Below are positions 18,011-26,461 of a stretch of DNA of 35,392 nucleotides, one piece after another. Every line of letters begins with the position of its first letter. Within the stretch, counting starts at the first letter, position 1. The position numbers and the translations under genes are program-made. This stretch comes from Gemmatimonadota bacterium (GTDB taxonomy: Bacteria > Gemmatimonadota > Gemmatimonadetes > Palauibacterales > KS3-K002): NCBI GenBank assembly GCA_020344215.1, contig CP070815.1:837838-873229 (forward strand), read 5' to 3'. Below the pieces are notes generated by a model. That model made no database searches, had not been told where the DNA came from, and saw nothing but the letters and a program-made list of their open reading frames with translations.

Positions 18011-19345
18011 ATGCGCGAACAGCCCGAAGGACGAGTGCGGCTGCCTGACGAGCCGATCCACCGAATAACCGCTCCGCTCGAGCGTTTCATGCACGTCGAG
18101 GCGGCCAGCGGGATAGTATTGCTGGCGGCCACGGTCGCGGCGCTCGTCCTCGCCAACTCGCCGCTTTCCGAGCGGTTCCTCGACATCTGGAAGACCGAGG
18201 TCGGCTTGCGGATCGGCTCGTTCGAGATGGTCCACTCGCTGAAGCACTGGATCAACGACGGGCTGATGGCGGTCTTCTTCTTCGTCATCGGGCTCGAGGT
18301 GAAGCGCGAGCTGCTGATCGGTGAGCTGCGCGACCCGCGGCGCGCGGCGTTACCGGTCTTCGCGGCTATCGGCGGGATGGTCGTGCCGGCCGGCGTCTAT
18401 CTGGCGCTCCAGGCGGGAGAGCCCGGTGCCCGCGGCTGGGGCATCCCGATGGCGACGGACATCGCGTTCGTCGTCGGCTGTATGGCGGTCCTCGGGCGCC
18501 GCGTGCCGCATGGCCTGCGGGTGATGCTGTTGTCGCTCGCGATCGCCGACGACATCGGCGCCATCCTGGTGATCGCCATCGGTTATACCGAGTCACTCAA
18601 TCTGACAGCCCTATTCCTCGGCCTCGTCGGCCTCGTCTTCGTGCTGGCTCTCTCGCGGCTCGGCGTGCGCAATCTGCTCGCCTACACGGTCGTCGGCGCG
18701 CTGGTCTGGCTGGCGTTCCACGAGTCGGGGGTGCACGCGACGATCGCCGGTGTGCTTCTCGGCCTGCTGACGCCCACCAAAGCGTACATTAGCGAGGGTC
18801 TGTTCGGCGAGGCGCTGACCCGGGCCAGTGAGATCTTTCACGGCGGGCACTGGGGGTCGGAAGAGGATCGGGGCGCGAAGGTGCTGCGGTTCCGGCAGGT
18901 GGCGCGTGAAACGATCCCGCCGGTGGAGTTCCTCGAGACGCTGCTCCACCCATGGGTCGGGTTCTTCGTCATGCCGCTGTTCGCGCTCGCCAACGCCGGC
19001 GTGCCTTTCCAGCTGTCGGACCTCGCCGATCCAGTGGCGCAGGCGGTGGCGGCGGGCCTGGTGATCGGGAAGCCGGTGGGGATCGTCGGCCTGAGCTTCA
19101 TCGCGATCCGAACAGGACTGGCGAGGCTGCCGGAAGGTGTCAGCTGGGGTGTGCTGACCGGCGGTGGCTTCCTGGCGGCGATCGGGTTCACTATGGCACT
19201 GTTCATCGCAGGGCTTGCTTTGCAAGGCGAGATGCTCGATGCTGCCAAGGTCGGTGTGCTCGGTGCCTCGCTGGTCGCCGCGGTCATCGGCATGTCGGTG
19301 CTCAGCATACTGCTTCCGAAACGCCGCGCTGCTGAGGAAGGTTGA
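18011..19345 (+). CDS. nhaA: Na+/H+ antiporter NhaA
   Basis: 444 residues with about 12 hydrophobic segments. It exchanges internal Na+ (or Li+) for external protons across the inner membrane for pH and salt balance. The key residues are visible: ATDIAF (Asp150, equivalent to E. coli Asp133) and ADDIGAI (Asp180-Asp181, equivalent to Asp163-Asp164). The GLEVKREL block after the second helix and the GFTMALFIAGLA block near the end are also typical. It is longer than E. coli NhaA (388), with an insertion near residues 260-300 before the HPW segment. The ATG is preceded by TAGGA and GGAG. The lipoprotein rhodanese follows after 50 bp and may be co-transcribed. Confidence 0.96.
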   Translation: MREQPEGRVRLPDEPIHRITAPLERFMHVEAASGIVLLAATVAALVLANSPLSERFLDIWKTEVGLRIGSFEMVHSLKHWINDGLMAVFFFVIGLEVKRELLIGELRDPRRAALPVFAAIGGMVVPAGVYLALQAGEPGARGWGIPMATDIAFVVGCMAVLGRRVPHGLRVMLLSLAIADDIGAILVIAIGYTESLNLTALFLGLVGLVFVLALSRLGVRNLLAYTVVGALVWLAFHESGVHATIAGVLLGLLTPTKAYISEGLFGEALTRASEIFHGGHWGSEEDRGAKVLRFRQVARETIPPVEFLETLLHPWVGFFVMPLFALANAGVPFQLSDLADPVAQAVAAGLVIGKPVGIVGLSFIAIRTGLARLPEGVSWGVLTGGGFLAAIGFTMALFIAGLALQGEMLDAAKVGVLGASLVAAVIGMSVLSILLPKRRAAEEG

Positions 19346-19395
19346 TGAGAAAGAGGCGAGAGGGTAAGGCGCTCAATTTGCACACGGAGACTACG

Positions 19396-20331
19396 ATGAG
19401 AGCGATACTGGCAGGGCTCACAGTTCTGCTCGTCGTTGGCTGTGCCGGTCCCGAGACCGCAACCGAGACGAGGGAGCAAGCCCAGGCGCTGGTCGATGGG
19501 ACCTGGCTGAGAGACAACCTGGATGCTGTGGTCGTGCTCGATATCCGCGCCGACCGCGCAGACCAGAGACCCTATGAAGCGGGTCATGTCCCGGGCGCCG
19601 TGCATTCACCGTACGGGCAGGACCCCTGGCGTGTGACTCGGGATGGCCTTCCGGGTATGCTGCCACCGGTGGAGGATCTGGAGCGTCTTATCGGTGGGCT
19701 CGGCATCTCGAACGACGATCACGTGGTGATCGTGTCGGCGGGCCGGTCGGCGGGGGACCTGGGCTCGTCGACGCGCGTCTACTGGGAGTTCAAGGTGCTG
19801 GGGCACGACCGGGTCTCGATCCTGAACGGCGGTTTCACGGCATGGGCGAATGCCGGGTACCCGACCGAGATCGGTCGCAGCCAACCGACGGCTACGATCT
19901 ACACAGCGGATTATCAACCGCAGCTTGTAGCCAGTGCGGAAGACGTCGTAGCTGCGCTCGAGAGCGGCGTGCCGCTTATCGACGCTCGTTCGGAGAGTCA
20001 GTACCGGGGCGAGGTGAAGAGTCGTGTGGCGGCCCGCTACGGCACGATAAGCGGCGCGAAGAACCTTCCGGGTGCGGCGCTGACGGTCGGTGACGTGGGG
20101 ACGTTTGCCAGTGCAGAGGTGGTGGCATCTCTCTGGGCCGCGGCCGGGTTGCCTGCCCAGGGGGAGCAGGTCGCCTTCTGCAGCACCGGTCATGCGGCTT
20201 CGCTCGCCTGGTTCGCCGCCTACGAGCTAATCGGCAACAAAGAGGCGAAGCTGTATGACGCCTCTCTCGCGGAGTGGTCGGCCTTTCCCGACCTCCCGAT
20301 GGACAACACGGACAACCCGAACCGGCAGTAG
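19396..20331 (+). CDS. Lipoprotein with tandem rhodanese domains (sulfurtransferase-like)
   Basis: 311 residues. The N-terminus MRAILAGLTVLLVVGC has a lipobox with Cys16, so the protein is probably membrane-anchored outside the cytoplasm. Two rhodanese domains follow, about 35-155 and 178-297. The second has the active-site loop CSTGHAA with Cys262, the sulfur carrier. The first has SAGRSAG at that place with no cysteine and is presumably structural, as in thiosulfate and 3-mercaptopyruvate sulfurtransferases. It would transfer sulfane sulfur to a thiol or cyanide acceptor; the acceptor is unknown. The ATG at 19396 has GGAG six bases upstream; a start at 19342 would overlap nhaA and bury the signal peptide. 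Confidence 0.88.
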   Translation: MRAILAGLTVLLVVGCAGPETATETREQAQALVDGTWLRDNLDAVVVLDIRADRADQRPYEAGHVPGAVHSPYGQDPWRVTRDGLPGMLPPVEDLERLIGGLGISNDDHVVIVSAGRSAGDLGSSTRVYWEFKVLGHDRVSILNGGFTAWANAGYPTEIGRSQPTATIYTADYQPQLVASAEDVVAALESGVPLIDARSESQYRGEVKSRVAARYGTISGAKNLPGAALTVGDVGTFASAEVVASLWAAAGLPAQGEQVAFCSTGHAASLAWFAAYELIGNKEAKLYDASLAEWSAFPDLPMDNTDNPNRQ

Positions 20332-20356
20332 TAGAGCTCGAATCAGGAGGTGGTGA

Positions 20357-20374
20357 CCGGCGGCTCACCGCCGG
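20357..20374 (+). terminator. Candidate terminator after the rhodanese gene
   Basis: A perfect 7-bp GC stem (20357-20363 with 20368-20374) and the 4-base loop CTCA, 25 bp after the stop codon. The following bases are a pyrimidine run rich in C and T rather than a clean T-run, so intrinsic termination is possible but not certain. Confidence 0.4.
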
Positions 20375-20559
20375 CCGCCGCCTCCTCTCTTCCTCCCCAC
20401 CACGTCCCCATCACGACGCTGGCGCCAGGGTCGCCAGCCGGTTCACGGAAGGCGGCCGACGGCTCCGCTTGATTCTCGCTTGATCGCCACCTCCGAGAGT
20501 GGCTCTGTCCCCAACGCGCCCCGGCCCGGGGGCGCCGGCCTAACCGAAGGAGGTGCAGC

Positions 20560-21723
20560 ATGCGAGTACCCAACCCCTATGTCCGGAGGCACACGGCGGC
20601 GGGCGTCGTCTGTGCAGTCCTGCTCGTGCTTCTGGCATCAGGCTGCGACGACGATCGGGTCACCGGCGTCCAGCGGCCCGATGATATCCAGTTGAGCAGG
20701 GGACGGGCGACCGAGACGGTCACCGTGATGACCTTCAACGTCTACGTGGGCGCCGATGTGGACGCGATCATCGACCCCACCAACCCTTACCCGATCCCTG
20801 TGCGTGTGGCCCAAGCATTTCAGCAATTGCACGACACGTACTTCGCGGACCGGGCTGAGGTGATCGCCGACGAGATCGAGCGCCAGCAGCCTCACCTCAT
20901 TGGGCTGCAGGAGATCTCGCTGATTCGACGTCAGACACCGAGCGATTTCGTGTGGCCCAATGCCGAGGACGTGGTGTTTGACTACCTTGACATCCTCATG
21001 TCGGAGCTCGGGAGTCGTGGATTGGACTACCAGGTGGCGGGTGTAGTGGAGAACTTCGACATCGAGATGCCGATGTACGTGCCGGAGGCTCCGTTGGACG
21101 ACGTTCGCCTCACCGATTACGACGTCGTCCTGGCGCGCGGTGACGTCGATGTCTCCAACAAGTTGGAGTCGAACTACGGGGCGTTCCTCGGCCCGCCGTA
21201 CGTGCCGGTCGCCCTTTTTCGCGGCTACGTCGCCGTCGACGCTACCGTCAACGGCCGCACCTATCGTTTCGTCAACACGCATCTCGAGCCGGCCAGCGAG
21301 TACATACAGGGACTCCAGGCGGAAGAGCTGATGGCTGTCTTGGCGAGCGCGGGCAAGCCGGTGATCTTGGTCGGGGACCTGAACACGGAGGCCCCCACCG
21401 GTGCCACATATCAGTACATCGAGTCTCAGGGTTACCTGGACGTGTGGACCCGGAATCTCCAGAAGGGTGAGGGAGAGGGGCTGACCAATCCACACGACCT
21501 CGATCTGCTGAACCCGACGGTGGACTTCACCAAGCGCATCGATCTCATCTTCGTGCGCAACAACGGCGGTGCTTCGAAGCGTCCGGCCCTTGGCCCGGTT
21601 TACGCGACGGTGTGGGGAGACGAGTTGCACGAACGCTTACCGTCTGGCATGTGGGCGTCTGACCACGCCGCCGTCATCGCCGAGCTGTGGATCCCGATCC
21701 TCGGGGCACCCGCGTACAAGTGA
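20560..21723 (+). CDS. Endonuclease/exonuclease/phosphatase-family lipoprotein
   Basis: 387 residues. A lipoprotein signal ends at LLASGC (Cys29), followed by Asp residues. The body is an EEP domain with its motifs in order: MTFNVYVG (about 57-64), GLQEIS with the metal-binding Glu, NTHLEP, VGDLNTE, RIDLIFV and a final SDHAAVIAEL. These residues bind Mg2+ and cleave phosphodiesters in DNases, sphingomyelinases and inositol phosphatases. An exported lipid-anchored form more likely acts on extracellular nucleic acid or phospholipid than in DNA repair, but the substrate is unknown. The ATG has a near-perfect AAGGAGGTG ribosome site. It stands alone between the rhodanese gene and the Mth938-like gene. 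Confidence 0.9.
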   Translation: MRVPNPYVRRHTAAGVVCAVLLVLLASGCDDDRVTGVQRPDDIQLSRGRATETVTVMTFNVYVGADVDAIIDPTNPYPIPVRVAQAFQQLHDTYFADRAEVIADEIERQQPHLIGLQEISLIRRQTPSDFVWPNAEDVVFDYLDILMSELGSRGLDYQVAGVVENFDIEMPMYVPEAPLDDVRLTDYDVVLARGDVDVSNKLESNYGAFLGPPYVPVALFRGYVAVDATVNGRTYRFVNTHLEPASEYIQGLQAEELMAVLASAGKPVILVGDLNTEAPTGATYQYIESQGYLDVWTRNLQKGEGEGLTNPHDLDLLNPTVDFTKRIDLIFVRNNGGASKRPALGPVYATVWGDELHERLPSGMWASDHAAVIAELWIPILGAPAYK

Positions 21724-21767
21724 TCGCCGGTCGGCGGGCCGGGCTGGGGCGCTGGGGACACATGCGC

Positions 21768-21773
21768 TAGATT
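21768..21773 (+). promoter_or_regulatory. TAGATT, -10-like box upstream of the Mth938-like gene
   Basis: TAGATT sits in a 16-base context, GCTAGATTGA(C)CG(C)AT, that recurs with two changes in front of the EamA gene at 31701. No -35 box is seen at the expected distance. It would give a leader of about 40 bases. Confidence 0.3.
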
Positions 21774-21818
21774 GACCGCATCGACTGGCGCGCGCACCGG
21801 AGGGACAGCTGATCCTTT

Positions 21819-22196
21819 ATGGAGAAAGGCGAACGCTCCCCGCGAATCACACGCGTCTCCTGGGGTTGCATCGAGCTGGAGGGCCGGGAGGCCGCCTACA
21901 AGGATGCAAAGCTCTTCCCCGGCGGCTCGCGGGAGTGGGACTGGCGCGAGACGGGGACCGAGCACGCGCCGGGAATCCAGCCCGCCGATGTGGAGGAGCT
22001 GCTTGAGCACCGCGCCACGGTGGTCGTGCTATCGAAGGGGATGTACGAGCGGCTGGGGGTCATGCGTGAGACTCTCGATTTGCTCACTGCCAGAGGAGTC
22101 ACGGCCCACGTGCTGCAGACTGAGGAAGCGGTCGGGCTGTACAACGAGTTGAGAGAGACGGAGCGCGTAGGCGGACTCTTTCACACGACGTGCTGA
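21819..22196 (+). CDS. Mth938-like domain protein (DUF498 / NDUFAF3-AAMDC fold family)
   Basis: 125 residues covering one Mth938-like domain. Visible blocks are SPRITRVSWGCIELEG, YKDAKLFPGGSREWDWRETG, HAPGIQPADVEELLEH, VVVLSKGM and LQTEEAVGLYNEL, ending in LFHTTC. The family includes archaeal MTH938 and the mitochondrial complex I assembly factor NDUFAF3; the bacterial function is not established. No signal peptide is present, so it is cytoplasmic. The nearest good ribosome site (GGAGGGA) is about 14 bases upstream, longer than usual, so initiation may be weak. The domain start agrees with the ATG used. Confidence 0.88.
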   Translation: MEKGERSPRITRVSWGCIELEGREAAYKDAKLFPGGSREWDWRETGTEHAPGIQPADVEELLEHRATVVVLSKGMYERLGVMRETLDLLTARGVTAHVLQTEEAVGLYNELRETERVGGLFHTTC

Positions 22197-22273
22197 GAGG
22201 CCGACCGGCGCATATCTTATAGGCGCCGCGCAGCCGCCGTCGCCCCGGACGTATCGAACGGAGTGCCTGCCGC

Positions 22274-22660
22274 ATGACACAGTCGACGAAAGTGGAGACC
22301 GGAATGTCCATTCGCTCTGCCCTCGATCAGGCTCTGACGCTCATCGGTGTCATCATCATCGTCGTGCCGGTGACGCTGCTGACCGAGTCGTGGATTCCCC
22401 TCATCATCGTCATGCTGGGCGCCTTGATGATCGGTGCGGGGGCCTGGCGACTGGGCACGCGGCTGCTCCCCAATCGGCGCGTGTACCTCGGCCTTCGCTC
22501 CGAGGTCGAGTTCTTCATCCGACTCGTGCGGCGGCTCAACTCGCACGCGCTCGACGGCGACGACAAGGCGGTCGAGGACCTGACGGTCGAGATGAAGGAG
22601 TCGGTTGACCGGATGGTTTCGCTCGCCGGGCAAGTGAGCGGGCAGGTTAGCACGACCTAG
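22274..22660 (+). CDS. Small two-helix membrane protein of unknown function
   Basis: 128 residues. Two strongly hydrophobic segments lie back to back (about 20-37 and 40-57), followed by a basic stretch and a charged helical C-terminal half rich in Glu and Val. It looks like a hairpin anchored in the inner membrane with a cytoplasmic coiled tail. I do not recognise a family. The ATG at 22274 has GGAG ten bases upstream; a second ATG at 22304 has GGAG six bases upstream and is an equally good start. A TATCTT box at 22213-22218 could be its -10 element. Its stop codon shares the palindrome CTAG (22657-22660) with the stop of the convergent gene. Confidence 0.7.
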   Translation: MTQSTKVETGMSIRSALDQALTLIGVIIIVVPVTLLTESWIPLIIVMLGALMIGAGAWRLGTRLLPNRRVYLGLRSEVEFFIRLVRRLNSHALDGDDKAVEDLTVEMKESVDRMVSLAGQVSGQVSTT

Positions 22661-25600
22661 AGGCCCGACTCGGCAGCCGCTTGCCTGAGGGCCTCGTAGA
22701 TCGCTCCCGCCGACTCAAGGTTCGGCCAGGCCAGTACGCCCAGCGAATCCTCCACGTAAGCCACGCTGCGCATGCCGTTGAGCACCGCGGTTACCCCCGG
22801 TGTGCTCGCCACCGTCCACAGCGCCTTTCGTGACAGGCTCTCCCTCCGTCGCTCCTCCGGGAGCAGCGGGTCGATGACACCGCTCAGGGCCGCGTTGCGC
22901 GACTGCGAGCGCTCGGCCGCCTGGCGGCGCAGCTCGCGTAGCAGCTCGTCGAGCTCCGCCAAGTAACTGTCGCGCCAATCGACCCAGCATACCGCCAGCT
23001 CACCGTTGAGCTGGCGGTCGAGCGCCGCGGCGACGGTCTGAACCGTGTACTTGATCTGGCTCTCGAGCTGCGACCAGTGGGCCAACCCGACGAGCGCGCG
23101 CTGCACCTGCTGCAGCCGGTCGGCCATTCTGAAGTACTCGCCTGGATCGAGGGAGTCAGGTGCCGCTCCGAGCGAAGGTGCGATTTCGGCGCCGAACGTC
23201 AACTCGAGGTCGGCGACTCGACCCAACTGCTCATCGAAGTCGATCTCGGGCTCCCCGACCTCGACGTCGGCCAGGCGGATGAGCGCACCGACGAAGGCGT
23301 TCAGCGGTCGGTTGGCGAGCACGGCGATGCCCTCTGCCCGTGCCGTCTCGAGCACGGCCCGGCCGCCGTCGTCGTTGTTCCGCTCAAAGAGCGCGCCCGC
23401 TTCCAGGAGGTTGAGCGGAAGCTGCAGCACGCTGAAGTGGTGCCCGTCGCCAGCGGCCTCGCGCGCCGCGGCCAGCATGCGGGTGAGCGAGGTGGCGTCT
23501 CTATCCGCGAGCGGCGACACTGCCGTGTTCGAGGAGACGCCGTATCCCGTCAGCCGTCCGGCGGCGACCTGACTCTCCAGATACGCGAACGCACCCGTTA
23601 GGCGTCGGTAGAACTCATCGCGCGCTTGCTCCAACGGCTCACCCCGCCGCGCGGCTTCCGAGAGGAAGTACTCGGGGTTGTGCAGCAGGCAGAAATCGAG
23701 GGTCTCGAGCTCCAGCCGGTCGAGCGAGCGCTGCAGCTGATCCTCGAGGAAGTCTGGGTGGATGCAGTGCCAGAGCTTGTCCTCGTACTTCACCAGCTCG
23801 GGATACGCTGAGCCGCGCGCCTCGCGCTCACGTGCCTCGTCGTAGCTCGCGCCCTGCACGTAGCCAATCTTGGAGGCGACGATGATCTCGTCGCGGGCGA
23901 GCTCGCCGCCGTCGATGAGCTCGCGCAGCACGCTCCCCACCAGCCGCTCGCTGGCCCCGTCCATGTAGTTCGTCGACGTATCGATCAGGTTGACACCGGA
24001 GCGCAGCGCCTTCCTCAGAGCCTCGCGATGCTCGAGCGAGTGATCGTGCGCGCGGTAACCGCCGAATCCGAGACGGCTCGCCTTCAGGCCGGTCCTCCCG
24101 AGCTCTGCGAATCCCGTCGCCACAAAACGGGCGGCATAGCGGGCGGTCCCCTCAGCGGTGGCGCGTCCTGGGAGATGAATCGCGATCGTGGTTTGCTTCA
24201 TTTCCTCGATCCGAGGCGCCTCCAGTTGACTCGCGACGTCTTGCGGGTCGGTAATCGGAGTCTGACAGGTGAAGTCGCGGCAGATGTAGAGCGCCGCCTT
24301 ACCGTCGACCAGGTCCTTACCGCGAAGGAGTGGTAGCTGGGCCGTGGCTCGATCGGCGCCCGGATCGAGGACCGCTTGGATGCGGTTGGGTAAGTAGCGC
24401 TGCGCGACTTCGCGCCGCAGTGCCTCGAGGCCCGCCGATCCCTTCTTCCCCACGAACGCGAGCTCCAACGGCCCCTCGAGCAGTAGGTCGACAGTGCAAA
24501 GGCTCTTCGCGAACGCGCGCGGGAAGCGAGCGATCAGCGGACCGAATGCCTTGATCGCGCCCGCCGCCGCATGCCTCAGCTCGGGCCGGTCGAGGTGGTG
24601 CGACAGGCGGGCCAGCGCCTGGGCGGCGACGGCGTTGCCCGATGGTGTCGCTCCGTCGGTGCCCTCCCGGTAACGCATGATGAGCTGCTCGTGATCGCGT
24701 GCGGTATTGAAGAAGGCGCCCGTGTCCTCATCAGTGAAATCGAGAAGCGTTCGGTCGAGGAGTCGCTCCGCCTCGCGCAGCCAGCCGACCGAGCCGCCCG
24801 CCTCGTACAGGTCGATGAGCCCCTCGCTCAAGTAGGCGTAGTCTTCCAGTACGGCGTTCAGGTGAGCCCTGCCTTCACGGTAGGTGCGGTAGAGCCCGCC
24901 GTCCTCGCGTGACAGCTTGTCGAGGATGAAGCCGGCGGCGCGCTCCGCCGTCTCCAGGTAGCGAGGCTCACCCAGTACCCGGTATCCCTCGGCCAGCGCT
25001 CCGATCATCAGGCCGTTCCAGGCGGCGATGATCTTGTCGTCGAGCCCCGGCCCCACCCGTTTCTGCCGCGCCGCGTAGACCTTCGAGCGCGCCGACTCGA
25101 GAGAGGCTTCGAGCTCTTCAGGCGCGATCTCGAGCTGCTCCGCCACCGCCTCGAGCGGGCGCGGCGTGTTCGGGATGCTCACGCCCTCCCAGTTGCCGGA
25201 CAGCGTGATATCGTAGTAGGCGTTGAAGCGGCGCGCCTCCTCTTCGTCGAGCACGTCGGCGATCTGTTCCGGCGTCCAGACAAAGAACTTCCCCTCTTCT
25301 CCTTCGGAATCGGCGTCGCTCGATGAGTAGATGCCGCCCTCCGGCGACACCATCTCGCGCACGATATGGTCGAGCGTCTCCGTGGCGACGCGGCGGAAGA
25401 GCTCGTCGCCGGTAACCTGGTATGCCTCGAGGTATGCCTTCACGAGCAGCGCGTTGTCGTAAAGCATCTTCTCGAAGTGCGGCACCAGCCAGCGGCGGTC
25501 GGTGGAGTAACGTGCGAACCCACCGCCCACGTGGTCGTACATGCCGCCGCGCGCCATCGCCTCGAGCGTCTTCCGCGCCATCGTCAGGGCGTGCGGCTCA

Positions 25601-26292
25601 CCGAGCCGGCGATGCAGTCGCAGGAGCAGCGAGATCCCCACGGCGGCCGGGAACTTCGGCGCGCCGCCGAAGCCGCCGTACTCGGCGTCGAACTCGTGGC
25701 TGTACTCGTTAAGCGCCTTCTTCAGTTCCGCTTCGCCGACGGCGAGCGGCGGTCCGAGGCTCTGGCGCTGGCGTAGCGTCTCGGCGAACTCGCCGGCGCG
25801 CCGGCGCAGGCTCTCGCGGTCTTCGCGCCAGGCGCGTGCGATCTCGGTGAGCAGGGTGGGGAAGCCGGGCCGCCCGTGCACGTCTTGCGGGGGGAAATAG
25901 GTCCCGGCGAACACCGGCTCCAGCTCCGGCGTCAGGAAGACCGTCATCGGCCAGCCGCCCTGGCCACGGTTCATCGTGACGGTGGCGGCCATGTAGATCT
26001 CGTCGAGATCGGGCCGCTCCTCTCGGTCGACTTTGACGTTCACGAAGTTGTCGTTCATCAGGGCGGCGATCGTTCCGTCCTCGAACGACTCACGCTCCAT
26101 GACGTGACACCAGTGGCAGGCCGAATAGCCGATGCTGAGCAGGATGAGCTTATCCTCTTTGCGCGCTCGCTCCAGCGCCTCCTCACCCCACGCGTACCAG
26201 TCCACCGGATTGTGCGCGTGCTGCAACAAGTAGGGACTGGTCTCGTGGATCAGCCGGTTCGCCCGCCTGTCCGATTCTCTCCCCTCAACCAT
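22657..26292 (-). CDS. Fusion of a DUF255 thioredoxin-like protein (YyaL/SPATA20 family) with an aldo/keto reductase
   Basis: 1211 residues in one uninterrupted frame. The N-terminal 690 are a complete DUF255/YyaL protein: [21 protein letters not shown], a thioredoxin-like CHWC (Cys59, Cys62), [35 protein letters not shown], and the usual end [14 protein letters not shown]. After a short linker, a Met at about 698 (codon 24201-24199) starts a full aldo/keto reductase with the tetrad Asp771, Tyr776, Lys808 and His871 ([20 protein letters not shown]). These domains are normally separate proteins. YyaL proteins have a sugar-processing-enzyme-like barrel of unclear function; AKRs use NADPH to reduce carbonyls. 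The ATG at 26292 follows GAGAGGGG. No signal peptide is present. Confidence 0.92.
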   Translation of the reverse strand: MVEGRESDRRANRLIHETSPYLLQHAHNPVDWYAWGEEALERARKEDKLILLSIGYSACHWCHVMERESFEDGTIAALMNDNFVNVKVDREERPDLDEIYMAATVTMNRGQGGWPMTVFLTPELEPVFAGTYFPPQDVHGRPGFPTLLTEIARAWREDRESLRRRAGEFAETLRQRQSLGPPLAVGEAELKKALNEYSHEFDAEYGGFGGAPKFPAAVGISLLLRLHRRLGEPHALTMARKTLEAMARGGMYDHVGGGFARYSTDRRWLVPHFEKMLYDNALLVKAYLEAYQVTGDELFRRVATETLDHIVREMVSPEGGIYSSSDADSEGEEGKFFVWTPEQIADVLDEEEARRFNAYYDITLSGNWEGVSIPNTPRPLEAVAEQLEIAPEELEASLESARSKVYAARQKRVGPGLDDKIIAAWNGLMIGALAEGYRVLGEPRYLETAERAAGFILDKLSREDGGLYRTYREGRAHLNAVLEDYAYLSEGLIDLYEAGGSVGWLREAERLLDRTLLDFTDEDTGAFFNTARDHEQLIMRYREGTDGATPSGNAVAAQALARLSHHLDRPELRHAAAGAIKAFGPLIARFPRAFAKSLCTVDLLLEGPLELAFVGKKGSAGLEALRREVAQRYLPNRIQAVLDPGADRATAQLPLLRGKDLVDGKAALYICRDFTCQTPITDPQDVASQLEAPRIEEMKQTTIAIHLPGRATAEGTARYAARFVATGFAELGRTGLKASRLGFGGYRAHDHSLEHREALRKALRSGVNLIDTSTNYMDGASERLVGSVLRELIDGGELARDEIIVASKIGYVQGASYDEAREREARGSAYPELVKYEDKLWHCIHPDFLEDQLQRSLDRLELETLDFCLLHNPEYFLSEAARRGEPLEQARDEFYRRLTGAFAYLESQVAAGRLTGYGVSSNTAVSPLADRDATSLTRMLAAAREAAGDGHHFSVLQLPLNLLEAGALFERNNDDGGRAVLETARAEGIAVLANRPLNAFVGALIRLADVEVGEPEIDFDEQLGRVADLELTFGAEIAPSLGAAPDSLDPGEYFRMADRLQQVQRALVGLAHWSQLESQIKYTVQTVAAALDRQLNGELAVCWVDWRDSYLAELDELLRELRRQAAERSQSRNAALSGVIDPLLPEERRRESLSRKALWTVASTPGVTAVLNGMRSVAYVEDSLGVLAWPNLESAGAIYEALRQAAAESGL

Positions 26293-26312
26293 TCCATCCC
26301 CTCTCAACTATG

Positions 26313-26366
26313 CTCATGCTCGTGCTGACGCTCATGCTCGTACTCGTAATCGTACTCGTAATCGCG
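26313..26366 (+). repeat. Hexanucleotide array B, nine units
   Basis: Nine consecutive hexamers: CTCATG, CTCGTG, CTGACG, CTCATG, CTCGTA, CTCGTA, ATCGTA, CTCGTA, ATCGCG. Total 54 bp, the same size, consensus and orientation as array A at 15749-15802. It lies just upstream of the DUF255-AKR start and downstream of the tricorn-like gene's terminator. Confidence 0.85.
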
Positions 26367-26394
26367 AGGCCGCTCTTTCCTGGTTCCATCATGT

Positions 26395-26440
26395 CAGGGG
26401 AAAATACACCGGGGCGCGCCTCCCGCGAAGCGCGCCCCGG
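26395..26440 (-). terminator. Rho-independent terminator of the tricorn-like gene
   Basis: A perfect 11-bp GC-rich stem (26409-26419 with 26430-26440) and a 10-base loop. On the minus strand it is followed by TGTATTTTCC, a short T-run. It starts 21 bp after the stop of the protease gene, which is transcribed in this direction. Confidence 0.8.
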
Positions 26441-26461
26441 CGGTGGGTTAGAGGCGGTGCA

